DNA of 64,000 nt, from the NCBI GenBank assembly GCA_965644295.1, contig CBFFRP010000439.1:34507-98506 (forward strand), given 5' to 3'. The notes below the pieces were generated by a model that made no database searches, was not told the DNA's origin, and saw nothing but the letters and a program-made list of their open reading frames with translations. The stretch's first letter is position 1; the number at the start of each line of letters is the position of its first letter. The position numbers were made by a program, and so were the translations under genes. The stretch comes from Paraphysomonas bandaiensis (taxonomy: Eukaryota; Chrysophyceae). This document shows, piece after piece, positions 10,485 to 22,345 of the stretch.

Positions 10485-10715
10485 TACGCACAGCAGTACT
10501 GCTCTATCGTACTGCTGTATAGACTACGTCGTACCGGATAAGGTATAGAACTACTGTATGGAAGTACGCTATAGTACTGCTGTACAGTACTTCTATATAG
10601 AACTTGCATACTACTGCATCGTGCTCTGTATAGAACTACTGTATGGAAGTGGAAGTACAGAGTATTACTGCTGTACAGTACTGTTGTACAGTATGCTGCT
10701 GTATAGCAGTACGGA
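10485..10715. repeat. GTAC-rich degenerate palindromic repeat tract
   Basis: Many overlapping short palindromes and direct copies built on GTACTGCTGTACAGTAC and CTACTGTATGGAAGTA. The tract lies 160 bp upstream of the start of the minus-strand glycosyltransferase-like gene and may belong to its promoter. Similar tracts occur upstream of other genes here. Confidence 0.7.
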
Positions 10716-11044
10716 TAGGAGGGCAGAGGAGGATCCTGGCTGTTATTACAAGCAGCTGAACTCAGCGTCATGTGGAGGGATATGGATGGAGGATTACTGT
10801 TCTCTGGATCAGTCATTATCAGCGCATGTGTGAGGAGTGTGTACAGGACGGACCGCAGTCTGTCTCTGTCTCCTTCGTCTCTGCTGCTGGTACAGTCTGT
10901 TTGTAAGACTGACACTGACGACAGCACAGCAAACAGCGATAGCGGGAACTGCCAAGCAGACATCGCCAGGAATGACTCAGAGTTCTCGTTAGGTGACAGA
11001 GTGTGGATGTGCTGATGTGCATGGTATGCTAATAGTCTTCAGGT

Positions 11045-11203
11045 ATGAGTCGATCCAAGTCACTGGCTGAGATCGCCCAGTACAACTACAGCTCCATGGG
11101 CCTCTGCTCCGGCGGTAAAATCACTATCGAAATTCTGAAATTTTGTGGTAGTGCTGTTGTTATAGTGGGGATTTGTTGGCGAGTTTTGGAAGCGACGAAA
11201 TGA
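11045..11203 (+). CDS. Possible small exon or truncated gene start
   Basis: A 52-codon frame starting MSRSKSLAEIAQYNYSSMG. The first 24 residues look more protein-like than the rest, and a possible donor (GTAAAA) follows them at about 11116. That would fit the first exon of a gene whose remainder is lost or lies beyond recognisable sequence. It sits downstream of the GTAC-rich tract, opposite the glycosyltransferase-like gene, as a divergent partner would. No family recognised. Confidence 0.2.
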   Translation: MSRSKSLAEIAQYNYSSMGLCSGGKITIEILKFCGSAVVIVGICWRVLEATK

Positions 11204-11702
11204 TTTGTTTCGACTGAGTGACACGCACCAGGATCATGATATTTGGAAGTACATTTCGCGCTTTATTGCTTAGTTATTATCGATTAACTGAGCAATTGTA
11301 GTTATCTAGCCACCCTTTGTTGTTGGAAGCACGATGTATAGCATGCAGTGTGATGTGTGAATTGAATCCTGGGTTATCCGTTCATGTATATAGTTTACTT
11401 CAAATTATATGGAAGAATATATGAGCTAATAAATTGTATTGATTACCTAGTCAATTAAAAAATACTTTCTAATGTCACTTTTCTGAGGATTCGCATCGAA
11501 GCCCGCGTCATTCATTATTATAACTAGTAGAATTTGAGGACAGGAGGTATGGAATAGGTTTATAGTTTATATTTCGTGAGTCACCGATGGTTGCTTATAG
11601 TTTAATGATGCTATTCACCGGTAGTTGAAACTAGAGGTTTTATATACGAGGGACACTGAAAAGTGCTTACAGAAGTGGCAGAATAAGACACTGTATCTTG
11701 CA

Positions 11703-12045
11703 GTTGGTGCGTTTCCCAATCGGATGGAATGATCAAACTGCACAAATATAACAGTTATCCGATGTTGAGTTCTGCAATATGATGTGATATATATTGTGCA
11801 ATTGAAGTGAGTTAATAGTGTGCAATAGGTAAAGTCAACATAGGTGTAACGGGTGATTATAGTTACAAAGGAATTAAATTCAGTTACTGATGTGTGACTA
11901 TACAAGATATAGAACTGACTGATGAACATATGATAAACAGATGTTGCTAAGAACAGATGTTTCAACATATGTAGTGAAATGTCCAATTCGAACATCCGAT
12001 GCGCAAAAAAAGTACGTACTTCGCACTGGAAGTGCCACGGTGTAA
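11703..12045. repeat. Repeat family D, long copy
   Basis: Starts with TTGGTGCGTTTCCCAATCGG and ends with a segment reading TACTTCGCACTGGAAGTGCC. Both ends recur at 13543-13655, where only about 113 bp lie between them. This looks like a full-length/internally deleted pair of a small mobile element; its terminal inverted repeats are weak at best. Confidence 0.65.
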
Positions 12046-12279
12046 TAGTATCTATTGAAAATTTTGTTATTGAAATGTGATCCCAACTTTGTGTTGCAAC
12101 AGTTATGGCAGCCTGATTTAGTCTAAAATAAATACATGTTTTTGCACCGGAATCAAGCTTCTGGAACAGTGTGTTGTCGTTCATATTAGAAACGCATTCT
12201 ACAAATGACTGAAACAAGTTTTTTATATCAGCATATATGATTAGTTCATCCTGAGCGTACACCTTCTATATTATCGAGT

Positions 12280-12345
12280 AGCAAATGTCTTATTATTAGC
12301 AACAGGCGTTTAAGAGTCAGAACTAATTTATCATTGCAATTTAAC
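12280..12345 (+). repeat. Fragment of repeat family A
   Basis: Holds the family start (GTCTTATTATTAGCAACAGG) and about 40 bp more that match, inverted, 5575-5640. The rest of the repeat is missing. Confidence 0.6.
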
Positions 12346-12712
12346 ATACTTGTGACTTATTAATTGACAGATGCGTTGAATAAAAAATGATAGAAGAGTA
12401 GAATAATAGACCCCTTCTATTATAGCATCAACTTCTTCATGCCATTATCAGCTCGTCTATCATCATTTTTATTCATCCCACCGCTCGTACACTGACCGAA
12501 TTCCGGAACGTATTACTTCCAAAAATCGGTAATAGCTTGCATGGTTGATTAGTTGTACTCTTATATTCCTTAACCATATCTTCATATTATACCAACATAG
12601 CTACTACTGCATTACGGCAGCGACGAAAATATTATCAAAAGTACAATACAACACATCGCAACAGGTTCAAAAGGTCGCCTTGCTGATGTTGTCGCTGGCT
12701 ACAGTATGCCAG

Positions 12713-15390
12713 CTAAAAAGTCTTTATGACAGTCATCATCATGCGAGACCCAATGAGGAGAAAGCTGATGAAAATATAGAACTTTGAAGTCACGAATAGT
12801 GCTGGCATGACAGGTATGCCTAAGATGCAGGGATATGGGTCGTACTTTCGGATTTGACTTGTCATCTCCATCAGTCCCTGTCTACTCGCCTCCATAGTAC
12901 CTCTAGCACTCATAGTTCTCTTCAGTGCTGGCGGCCCCGCTCCTTGAAGTGAGTCGCTCATTATTCTCTGGATCTGGGGAAGCATCGGTTTGCGTCCTGA
13001 ACCAGGAGGCTGGGATCTCCCCTTCGGAGAAGTAGGCGCCAAAGGAGTAGAGATAGCGCTTTGAGAATGGACTTTGATACTAAGCGGAGCTTCAGCACTT
13101 GTGCCTTCAGATCCTCCAGCTTCAGTCTCCCTGGCCTGCTGATGTTGCTGCTGTTTCATCTCGGCATCAGCGGCCGCTATAGCAGCCTCCGCTGCTCCGG
13201 CACTACCCGTCCTCCGGATGCCTCGTCCTCCGCGGAGCAGCCCCTCCCGTTCTCCTCGTCTGCCGTCCCGTTCTAGACCAAATAGAGCACCACTACTGGC
13301 ACTGTTGGATAGACGAGATAGAGAGGAAACCAGTTTTAGAGCCCCATTGCTCAGAGTGTGAGTAAGAGATGGTGAGGCAGTGCGATTGCCAGTGGGCTCC
13401 ACTCCAAGGGCATCATCAAAGTAGAAGTCATCTGCTTCATCAAATGCAAAATTTTCAAAATCGTCCGTCCCAGACGCAGCACCACCAGTGCCACTTGCAG
13501 TAGAAGTGGCCGGAACAGGGCTCTTAGTGCCTCCATCCTCCAATTGGTGCATTTCCCAATCGGATGGTGTGGCCAAACTGCACAAATCACGGTTACACTT
13601 ATGAAATATCAGATCTGCATAGTAGTACGTACTTCGCACTGGAAGTGCCACGCCGTAACAGCATCATGCTTTTCTTCTGAAGTCCAACAATATGCCGCCG
13701 CTGCTCCTCGAATGTGGACGTCGCAAGAGTAAAAATCCTGTATATGACAGGGCTCATTACAACATGATCAGCAGTGTGAATGTATGCATCGAACCGTATA
13801 AGGCAGCAAGTGAGGTACAACGAAGCATATCCACAATAGCTTCCAGGGGGTTCCAACATCGCATCGTAGCCCTCTCTGTATATTTGGGCGGCAAGCACCA
13901 TAAATACACTCAAAGTTATCAGGAAGGTTGCAGACACCGCCAGACCGCCTATGTCATAGTCTAAAGCCAGGTCTTCGTTCAAAACGAAATTCCTGAACCA
14001 CAACAATGGTACGTGAATGCCGTAAATGCTGTTAGGTCATATTATATACCGGCAGTTCCACCACGAATCCATCTTCTGCTCATTCAAATCTTCTACCAGA
14101 TCCGTCAAGCAGGCCACCCTTTCATAGTTGCGCCGGTAGAGCGTGATGAGCCGTCCGAAGAATCCCACATGTAGTATAAGCGTGCTGAGTAATATAATAA
14201 GGAGGTTAAGTAGGATTAAAAGGCTATAAGTGTAAGAAGCCGGCAATTTCTCCCAGTTGTGCCTGTAGTAATACATAACTAGTTAATGTATTCTATAATA
14301 AAGGGTGGATGATCTAACCAGCCAAGAAGTATGAAGGAGAGAGCGGCAATAACACCAAAAAATACCCACGGAACATTCCCTGTGATATACATGAATATAG
14401 TGACTAACACACCACAGCATGTGTATCTCTTTACCTTCAGGCCTCACTGGGGAGGCCGGCGGGCCCCACTTCTGTATAATTCCTTCCCTGAGGTGGTACG
14501 CAAGCAGATCTTCACTTTTCAGCCAGTCCTCAGCCGCCTTGCGATCCACAAGCTCCTCCTTTGCAACTCTCCACGCCATGCATACCGCCATTACAAGTAC
14601 CACAGAGAAGAAAGAAAAAAATGACGTTTGCGCCATTGTGTATATGCTTAATAGTTCCTACCAACGTAGTATGAGTAAGAAAGAAACAAAATTATGCTTT
14701 CACGCCTACCTCTCCATTTTCATACCCACAACCAGCCTTTACTGTATCTGCAGGGTGCTGTCGTGGGATGCTGGCGGACCTACAGAAATAGTAACACCCT
14801 GTGATTAGATACCTATAAGTGCATAAGCACCCACCATGACGCGAGACAAGTGCCACAACTGCTAAAGCAGAGTGGAGCTCCGCCAAGTCTATGTCCAGTC
14901 ACCGAGAGAGAAAGGACCACCAACAAGAACGACGCAGAGAAAATAGGAAGTACTCTAGCAATATGGTCAGGTCATTCGAACATATGCAAGACTTCATGTA
15001 ATACTCGGTACCACAATAATCAAACACATTACATACTTTGGAGAGAAAAACTCTTCTATGGACGCCTGGAAAGTAAGGCGAAATCTCCTGAAGCCAGGAA
15101 CAACTCGATTCGCCTGTCTGGTGCCTATGATGAAGAGTATGTTGTAAAATATCCAAACAGCGATGGGGAGTATGGAGTAAGTGCGTTCCCCTGTGTATAA
15201 GAAGGGAGTGACGGAGCAGACGAGGACCAGAAGGTGCCAAAACAAATCCCACTGAAAGGTGAACTTATGAACACGTAGAGCGAAGTTCTGAATGACAGAG
15301 TTGTTGAAGCACACGTTCCATGCTTGGCTGAGGATGGTGTCCTGCTGCACGCTGGTGACAGTGCCATCATACGACAAGCTGCGGGCTCTG
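12713..15390 (-). CDS. Multi-pass membrane protein, multi-exon, function unknown
   Basis: Exons on the minus strand encode successive hydrophobic helices. These include FWHLLVLVCSVTPFLY and ILPIAVWIFYNILFII (exon ending 15037), LPIFSASFLLVVLSLSV (from 14954), FFSFFSVVLVMAVCMAW (near 14600) and WVFFGVIAALSFILLGW (near 14350). YSLLILLNLLIILLSTLIL (near 14220) and LAVSATFLITLSVFMVLAA (near 13930) follow. Several joins keep frame: 15037 to 14954, the exon starting near 14770, the exon around 14630, and 14446 to about 14390. The C-terminal part (below 13540) is a soluble Ser/Gly/Ala-rich tail of about 270 residues, so a cytosolic tail is likely. The first exon, two internal joins and the true stop are not settled. 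I do not recognise the family. The gene is divergent from the NCKX gene. Confidence 0.5.
13543..13655. repeat. Repeat family D, short copy, inside an intron
   Basis: Carries both ends of the 11703-12045 repeat with the middle deleted. It lies between the exon ending near ...FEEQRRHI and the exon starting near EDGGTKSP of the membrane-protein gene, so it appears to fill much of an intron. The frame is open through it, which can mislead gene prediction. Confidence 0.65.
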
Positions 15391-16027
15391 CTTCTCGCCT
15401 ACCACACCACTCATAACAACACACACCTGCAGACACACCCGCCACTGCATATACATACATACATACATACAATACCACAACACATACATAACATACGCAC
15501 CTTACGGTTCCGAACGACACCACTCAAGAGCATATTACAGATACTGGGATGTATATTTCATAGCAGAGCTACGGGCTGAGTGGGCTGCGCTGCTGTTTCT
15601 AAGCTGGTTAAGCTGCCTGCTACTGCAGAGCTGGAGATACATACACATACATACATATACATACATATACATACATACATACATGCGTATACTCCGCTGT
15701 ACTACACCTTCTGCTGGTTGATTGTACACTGGAAGCTGCTGACGGTGTAGTGGATACACAGAGATGTCAGAATATCGTATACTAGTATACGTACTTCCGT
15801 ATACTATGCACAAGTGAATAGTGTATATATACGGTACTCCTACCGTATACTGCTGCTATATCAATCGTATCCCGCATGTAACATGCACAGCAGTATGAGC
15901 GCTGTATGCACCAACTGCTCCTGGTGCTCCTGTACGGATACATGCATATAAATATCACACATACACACACACACAAGCACGATCAATATATAGACCCATC
16001 CATCCACCTGTCTCCATATCTGATCTG
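15391..16027. promoter_or_regulatory. Divergent promoter region with CATA repeats and TATAC palindromes
   Basis: Spacer between the membrane-protein gene (minus) and the NCKX gene (plus). It holds (CATA)n runs at 15450-15475 and 15635-15692. A palindrome cluster at 15775-15870 includes CGTATACTAGTATACG and repeated CCGTATAC. (CA)n lies at 15957-15975. A regulatory role is inferred from position only. Confidence 0.45.
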
Positions 16028-18313
16028 ATGTCGGTCTCTATGCCCCTTCGGCGTAATTCGTTGTTGTGTGTGTTGTATGTGTGTGTGTTTTCATGTCTGC
16101 ATATATATGCACAGGGAGATGACGGGGGAGCCTGTAATAAAGACGAGGACGATGAGATTGAGGAGTGGATCTCATACGGGGGGTTTCTTATCTTCTTCCT
16201 CATTGCAGGAGTGTCCTTCTGGGGTCTCGCTGTTGTGTGTGAGGACTTCTTTGTGCCTGCTCTCAATCTTTTGTGTGATGATCTCAGTCTACCTGATGAT
16301 GTTGCGGGGGCGACTATTATGGCTGCTGGGAACTCTTCTCCTGAGCTATTTGCATGCTTTGTATCGTTATTTATAACCAAGACTGCTCTTGGTGCTGGTA
16401 CAGCTATCGGATCGGCGATATTCAACCATCTCTGTATATGTGCTGGATCGATACTTTACGCACAAGACGGCACACTCACGCTTAACTGGAAAATCTTAGC
16501 GCGCGAATGCTTATTCTACTTCGCTTCACTTATGATTCTCGTGTGGGCACTCAAGGGTAACCTGGCAGGCGCATTTAAACATGCGATGGACCACGTGGGA
16601 GGCACCCCGTCAGACACCTGTCTTGATGTCCACTGGTACCAGGCCTTTACTCTTGTTATCGGATACGTGCTCTATGCACTCACGTGCTCCTACTACTCCT
16701 CGATTATTTCATTTCTGTTTCCAGAGGAGCCAAGCGAAAAGGATGCGGATGAGGACAAAAGTAAAACTGTAGAAGAGCGAAGAAGTACTGTCATAAGGAA
16801 GACAACCTCGGGTGATATATCCCAGACAACTGCATTACATATGGTAGACGCCACAGCAGATGCCATTGACATTGGTAAATGCGGTACAGCTATTCCCCTG
16901 GAGACATATGAGGAACCTGTTCCCTTGCACCCTGGCCTTTCATTTTCTAGCCAGGCGTCATTTTCGCGAGGCACTATTGGTAACACAATTGGATACGTAC
17001 ACACTTTAGCCAAACCGTCAGTCATTTCCCCCCCAAAAGATCAAAGTCAACAACACCCCTCTCATGTAGATGATGATGGTGTATTGTTGGTACCTGTAAA
17101 CACTAACACAACAGGAAACCCCTTGCAACAACAAAAGGGTAACGGTATCCCCAATACCTCATCGCTACAGCACACCGAGGCCCTTCGTCTGGCTCAGATA
17201 GCTGCAAGCAGGGTCGGAGAAGCGGATGACGACTTAGAGTCATCGGGTTCTAGGGCATCTTACAGCCCAGATGTAGTCCCGAAGGATGCGACTTACAAGT
17301 GCTGGATGTACAAGCGTAGTAAGTTTTACTCCCGTTTGCGCGTACTGTCGTCACAGAAGTGGCAGCTGCGCTACTTCGTGCTGGACAGTGACGGGCTCCG
17401 ATATAGTCGAGACATTGCCGAAACAACCGGTGGCGTGCAAATTAAAACTGTAAACATATTTGAGGCCACAGATGTGTATGCCACTGACTTGGATCTGTTC
17501 GAATTTGTTATAGCTACCAAGAAAACCAAGTACACTTTTCGGTGCCCAAACGAAACTGACTTCATGGGGATGTTTTCCGTTCTTGCGAAAGATATTGCTA
17601 ACTACAGGAGTATGGGAGAAGACGAGAGGGCAGCTCTGGCAAAGGAAGCTGACGAGAAACTAAGGGCTATGGGTAATGAAGCACTTCATGAGGGTGCTGA
17701 GCACCACCTCCTATCAACACCTCCTGATACTGTTGGGCGACTGATTCATTATTTTCTGTTGCCTATCAAAGTGATGTTTTTCTACACTATACCCGATATT
17801 TCACCGGGGGTTGAAGGAGCGACGCCAGAAGACGATGTGAAGCCTGTCTACAAGGTGACGGTGTTCATGTGTGTTGTTTGGTTGGCTATTTTATCGTATG
17901 CCATGAACTTTGCCTTGGAGGAGCTGGGTGCCTTCTTCGGTATATCATCTTCTGTGCTGGGTCTAACTTTCGGAGCTGCTGGTACTTCTTTCCCTAACCT
18001 ATTGTCATCGATGATAGTGGCTAGACAAGGACTAGGTAACATGGCTGTTTCTAACGCTTTTGGATCGAATGTATTCTGCATATTTTTTGGGCTAGGCTTC
18101 CCATGGTTTATTTTCATTCTCAGCCAAGGAGGAGACCCATACGATGGACTTAAAGATGAAGGGATTGTATTCTCTGTCGTTATACTCTTGGTGGTGCTGA
18201 TGGCTTTTCTGTTGCTTTTAGGACTATATAAGTTCACTATGCACTACTGGATGGGTATCACATTCCTGTCACTGTACGGGGTCTATTTAATATTCGCAAT
18301 AGCACTTGGATAA
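16028..18313 (+). CDS. K+-dependent Na+/Ca2+ exchanger (NCKX/CaCA family) with an internal PH domain
   Basis: 761 aa in one exon. A signal peptide (residues 1-29) is followed by TM helices and the alpha-1 repeat near residues 80-140 (GATIMAAGNSSPELFAC, then GTAIGSAIFNHLCICAG). The alpha-2 repeat is near residues 645-690 (LGLTFGAAGTSFPNLLSS, then NAFGSNVFCIFFGLGFPW). Together they mark a cation/Ca2+ exchanger, closest to the NCKX/SLC24 group, extruding Ca2+ across the plasma membrane or an organelle membrane. The long cytosolic loop between the two halves carries a PH-like domain at about residues 421-526 (KCWMYKRSKFYSRLR... KWQLRYFVLD... FVIATKKTKYTFRC). PH domains bind phosphoinositides or proteins and are not usual here. 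No intron, unlike most neighbours. Confidence 0.92.
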   Translation: MSVSMPLRRNSLLCVLYVCVFSCLHIYAQGDDGGACNKDEDDEIEEWISYGGFLIFFLIAGVSFWGLAVVCEDFFVPALNLLCDDLSLPDDVAGATIMAAGNSSPELFACFVSLFITKTALGAGTAIGSAIFNHLCICAGSILYAQDGTLTLNWKILARECLFYFASLMILVWALKGNLAGAFKHAMDHVGGTPSDTCLDVHWYQAFTLVIGYVLYALTCSYYSSIISFLFPEEPSEKDADEDKSKTVEERRSTVIRKTTSGDISQTTALHMVDATADAIDIGKCGTAIPLETYEEPVPLHPGLSFSSQASFSRGTIGNTIGYVHTLAKPSVISPPKDQSQQHPSHVDDDGVLLVPVNTNTTGNPLQQQKGNGIPNTSSLQHTEALRLAQIAASRVGEADDDLESSGSRASYSPDVVPKDATYKCWMYKRSKFYSRLRVLSSQKWQLRYFVLDSDGLRYSRDIAETTGGVQIKTVNIFEATDVYATDLDLFEFVIATKKTKYTFRCPNETDFMGMFSVLAKDIANYRSMGEDERAALAKEADEKLRAMGNEALHEGAEHHLLSTPPDTVGRLIHYFLLPIKVMFFYTIPDISPGVEGATPEDDVKPVYKVTVFMCVVWLAILSYAMNFALEELGAFFGISSSVLGLTFGAAGTSFPNLLSSMIVARQGLGNMAVSNAFGSNVFCIFFGLGFPWFIFILSQGGDPYDGLKDEGIVFSVVILLVVLMAFLLLLGLYKFTMHYWMGITFLSLYGVYLIFAIALG

Positions 18314-18708
18314 TGTTACAACAGTTTCGCTTTCTATAAAGGCATTTGCACGAGTTCTACACATTTTGTTCACAGTCGAGGGATTTTAATTCGTGGAGAA
18401 GAAGTAGTGTCGTGATATCCTATCTTTACTTGTTTGCATTCTTGTGCCGAGTAGTTGCTTTAGATATTGACAACTGAGCCTATACCCGTAATAATCAGTG
18501 TAGGTTGTTCATGCAACCTCTTTTATGTAGTATTGAATAACAAAACTGCACCGAATCGATTTTTAATACAACCTAGCCGAAACGATTGAATCATGAGGCA
18601 CACCATTAATTATTGAGTGAGTTCAACATACCCTGATTGAAACCTTCCTTCCAAATACATACTTATAAAAGCAATCTGGTTCAGTTGATTTACCTACTCC
18701 TTGACGGC

Positions 18709-18820
18709 GCTGCGTAACAATTAATTGCAACCTTCCAGCGAGCAATTAAATTGCAATTACTACGTATATTCCATACAATTTAATTGCAATTAACTGCTAT
18801 TCAATTAATAATTACGCAGC
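18709..18820. repeat. MITE-like palindromic element (repeat family B)
   Basis: 112 bp with inverted ends: left GCTGCGTAACAATTAATTGC, right end reading GCTGCGTAATTATTAATTGA on the other strand. The interior is also largely palindromic (AATTGCAATTAAATTGCAAT). Related ends occur at 34542-34730 and 56871. No coding capacity, so probably moved by a transposase elsewhere. Confidence 0.65.
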
Positions 18821-19309
18821 CCTGCTCCTTGAGCACTTGTCCTTCTTGTAACTATTATAAAACACAATATGTTATATCTGTAACTGATAACTGATATTAT
18901 AACCTTCTCAAAGTAATAAATTATTCAACCTTGTCAATATCTGTTATTAACCATAAATTGTGGAAAATAACTACACATTACAGAATACGGAATAGGTAAA
19001 GATAAAGTAAAACTAACTCAGCATAGATCGTTCGTTTGTTCAGCAATTTCAGTGTTTGAGAGTAGAATGGAGAAATATATCAACATGGGCAGAAGCCTTG
19101 CGTTCCAATGAAGAACTAGTGACCTTGAAACTTATCAGAGTATCTGAACAGATTAAAACATAGAAAGTAAATAGCTTATAGTAGAACCATGACCACAGCG
19201 GACGAAATATAGTAATTATTTATTTATTACTTCAGCAGATGTATTTCAGTTTAATATTTAGAAGAATAGTACAGTTTCTTCTTAATGAGAGTACTCAATT
19301 TAAATAATA

Positions 19310-19700
19310 AGTCTAATAAGCACTATCGCTATCGCTATCTTTATACTGCAAAGAACTTGTGCGTCCCTCGAGCACTGAGATGAAGCTACTCTTGCTATCA
19401 ATCACACAAAGCAGACGGAGTGAGCTAGCAGAATGTTAATATACTTGACATCCACTGGCTATTAAGTGGTTAAGTCCTTACGGTTTTCTCCTCCCAGATG
19501 CCTTACTTCAGCAGGCAGCCCCCAACCCGCATAGCCTCGTCGAGCAGGCCTATTCGCAGGTGCCTGTTCACTCGTCAAGTCAAACCAGATGTCTACACAA
19601 GTGGCACTTTGACTTGAAGTCCTTGCGCCACACAAGCATTTACTGGAAGTAGGTAGAACAACACCAACAGGTGCAAGTCCTTCTGACAGGGGGGTTGTTC
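19310..19700 (+). repeat. Diverged copy of repeat family A
   Basis: Aligns with 21700-21960 through blocks such as GCAGAATGTTAATATACTTGACATC, TGCCTTACTTCAGCAGGCAG and GTCTACACAAGTGGCACTT, with many substitutions and gaps. The oldest-looking copy in the window. Confidence 0.55.
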
Positions 19701-19839
19701 GTATCGGCAGTCATCATATTGTTTCGGAAATAAATTGAAGCAAATATCTTCCACATTACTGATATAGAACTACGGCTGGAATACAGATAAATTTTGTCTC
19801 AAAAATAGGCTTTTTGAACAAATATATATACAAATAGCT

Positions 19840-20110
19840 GTATACACACTGCACTACACTGCACTACAAGTACCTGTACGTATACATATATATATAGTAG
19901 AGCACTGTATTCGAAAGGTATACCACGGTATACTCGAGGAAATATACAGCACTGCTGGATATCTTGTTGGTCTTATACCAGTATACGGCGGTATAAAGAC
20001 CAAGGATACACTATAGGCAGTGTGCTGCTGTGTATGTATGTATATGGGACTGTACTACACTGCACATATATACACAGTAGGTACATGTAGGTATGTATGT
20101 ATAGACTGCA
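19840..20110. promoter_or_regulatory. GTA/TAC-rich tract upstream of the E2 gene
   Basis: Clusters of GTATAC, GGTATA and GTACA, for example GGTATACCACGGTATACTC at 19917-19936 and CCAGTATACGGCGGTATAAA at 19978-19997, then (GTAT)n at 20032-20045 and 20090-20102. Ends about 110 bp before the E2 start codon. Promoter role inferred. Confidence 0.4.
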
Positions 20111-20218
20111 GTCACTGCCAGCAACTCACTCCCCGCATATCTATCTGCTGACAGCCACGTAGAGATATAGACACACATTCTTGTGAGGGAAGTCAAATCA
20201 GTGATAGCCCCTGTTACC

Positions 20219-21079
<861 letters not shown>

Positions 21080-22345
21080 GGAGCTGTACTGTCTAGAAAC
21101 AGGAGGTTGTTGCTGATCATTTGTGCTTGCCGGTATCGATGAACGCAGTATACTGCTGTGATTAGGTGCTTGTAATGATTACTTTTACCTGCATATCTCC
21201 TGAATCAAAATTTTTACTCTCAGTGGTGTACAAATGTAGGGTGACATTTAAGCTATTTAATTATACTACGCAGCCACGCTTTGGAATTGCAGTTGCACAC
21301 AACAGCACTATTTTTGCCTGATCCTGTATTTTTATGACAATACTATAGAAATTTACGATAGTGGATGTTACTGTATCGGTGATAGCTGCAATATACTCTA
21401 GACTCTAGAAAATATATTTACATGCAATATCCTAACAATTTCCCCTTCAGTTAGTAAGTAGAAGTAGGCATTATATCAGGTATAATGTATAATCTGTTTT
21501 TCCTTCTCTCGAAAGTGCAGATCAACTATTTCAAGATCCTCCACCACAGGTTGTACTGCATCAAAGATAGAACTGATGCAGATGCCGTTCGCCGTTCCAG
21601 TAGTGAATGTCTTATTATATTATTATTAGCAATAGGCGCTTAAGAGTCAGTGCTTAACTCTGATGTCCTACTATTTAACGCTACGGAAGCTGCTTATGCG
21701 TGATCAAAGGTGCAACCACTTTCGCTCTATTACTCAAAGCAAACCCAGTGAGCAAGCAGAATGTTGATATACCTGACATCTGCTGACTTCAGGTTTTTTG
21801 AGTCCTTAAGGTGGACTTCTCGGTGGGCCCACTTCCGGATGCCTGTTTATTAGCCATTCGTCAGGGCTCAAAGAAGTCTACACAAGTGACACTTATTAGT
21901 GTCCCTTGTACCACACAAGCATTCGGCTATGAGTGGGCAGAACAATATCTGCTGTACATCTGTACGTTAGTTTCCCAGAGATAATCTCTCCGGTACTTAT
22001 CCCCCAGAACACCACGAAAAAATGCGAGTCCAACTTTGTTGAGGGTAAAGAAGCTCTAAGTCTTGAATTTATGCTGTCCTTTATTCTGCGTTAAATTCAG
22101 CTTTTAATTCTTGCTTACTAATAAGCAAAACCCAACAAACAATAGTATCTTGAGCAACCACAAAATACAGAAAATGTATACTCAACACAGAAAAAAGGTT
22201 AGATTGAAAAATTTATTGTTGTTACAATTGATTTCAAAAATAAATGATACGGGTAAAGATAATAAAAATAATGCAGTGTCATGAACATCGGCCTGGATAG
22301 CTTAATATTCATTAACTTTGAAAACAACTACGCCCTCCAGCTTCA
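21080..22345. other. Intergenic spacer between convergent genes, with a family A repeat
   Basis: 1.27 kb between the ends of the E2 gene and the FGAM synthase gene. It holds the family A copy at 21602-22055; otherwise AT-rich with no gene. Confidence 0.55.
21602..22055 (+). repeat. Repeat family A, near full-length copy
   Basis: Starts near GTGAATGTCTTATTATATTA and ends with ATGCGAGTCCAACTTTGTTG. Internal blocks shared with other copies include GCAGAATGTTGATATACCTG, TACCACACAAGCATTCGGCT and CTCTCCGGTACTTATCCCCC. About 450 bp, no open frame. Confidence 0.75.

Larger units (their letters stand above)
11204..12712. other. Intergenic region made largely of repeats
   Basis: Contains the long copy of repeat family D (11703-12045) and a fragment of family A (about 12280-12345). 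The 215-codon minus-strand frame at 11615-12262 runs through this repeat and shows no domain, so I treat it as chance. Confidence 0.5.
18314..20218. other. Intergenic spacer with MITE-like and family A repeats and a GTA-rich tract
   Basis: 1.9 kb without a gene. Listed separately: an inverted-repeat element at 18709-18820, a diverged family A copy at about 19310-19700, and GTAC/GTATAC-rich sequence at 19840-20110 in front of the E2 gene. The remainder is AT-rich with no frame of note. Confidence 0.55.

Noticed and set aside
10406-10963. 185-codon minus-strand frame with a signal-like start
   Set aside because: Most of it is the GTAC palindrome tract (YRSTVQQYYS-type repeats); opposite frames are equally open.
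11615-12262. 215-codon minus-strand frame
   Set aside because: Runs through repeat family D and AT-rich DNA, low-complexity composition, no domain or splice pattern.
14037-15390. Two separate membrane-protein genes instead of one
   Set aside because: Several exon joins keep frame across 15037-14390, favouring one gene; not fully excluded because one later junction stays unsolved.
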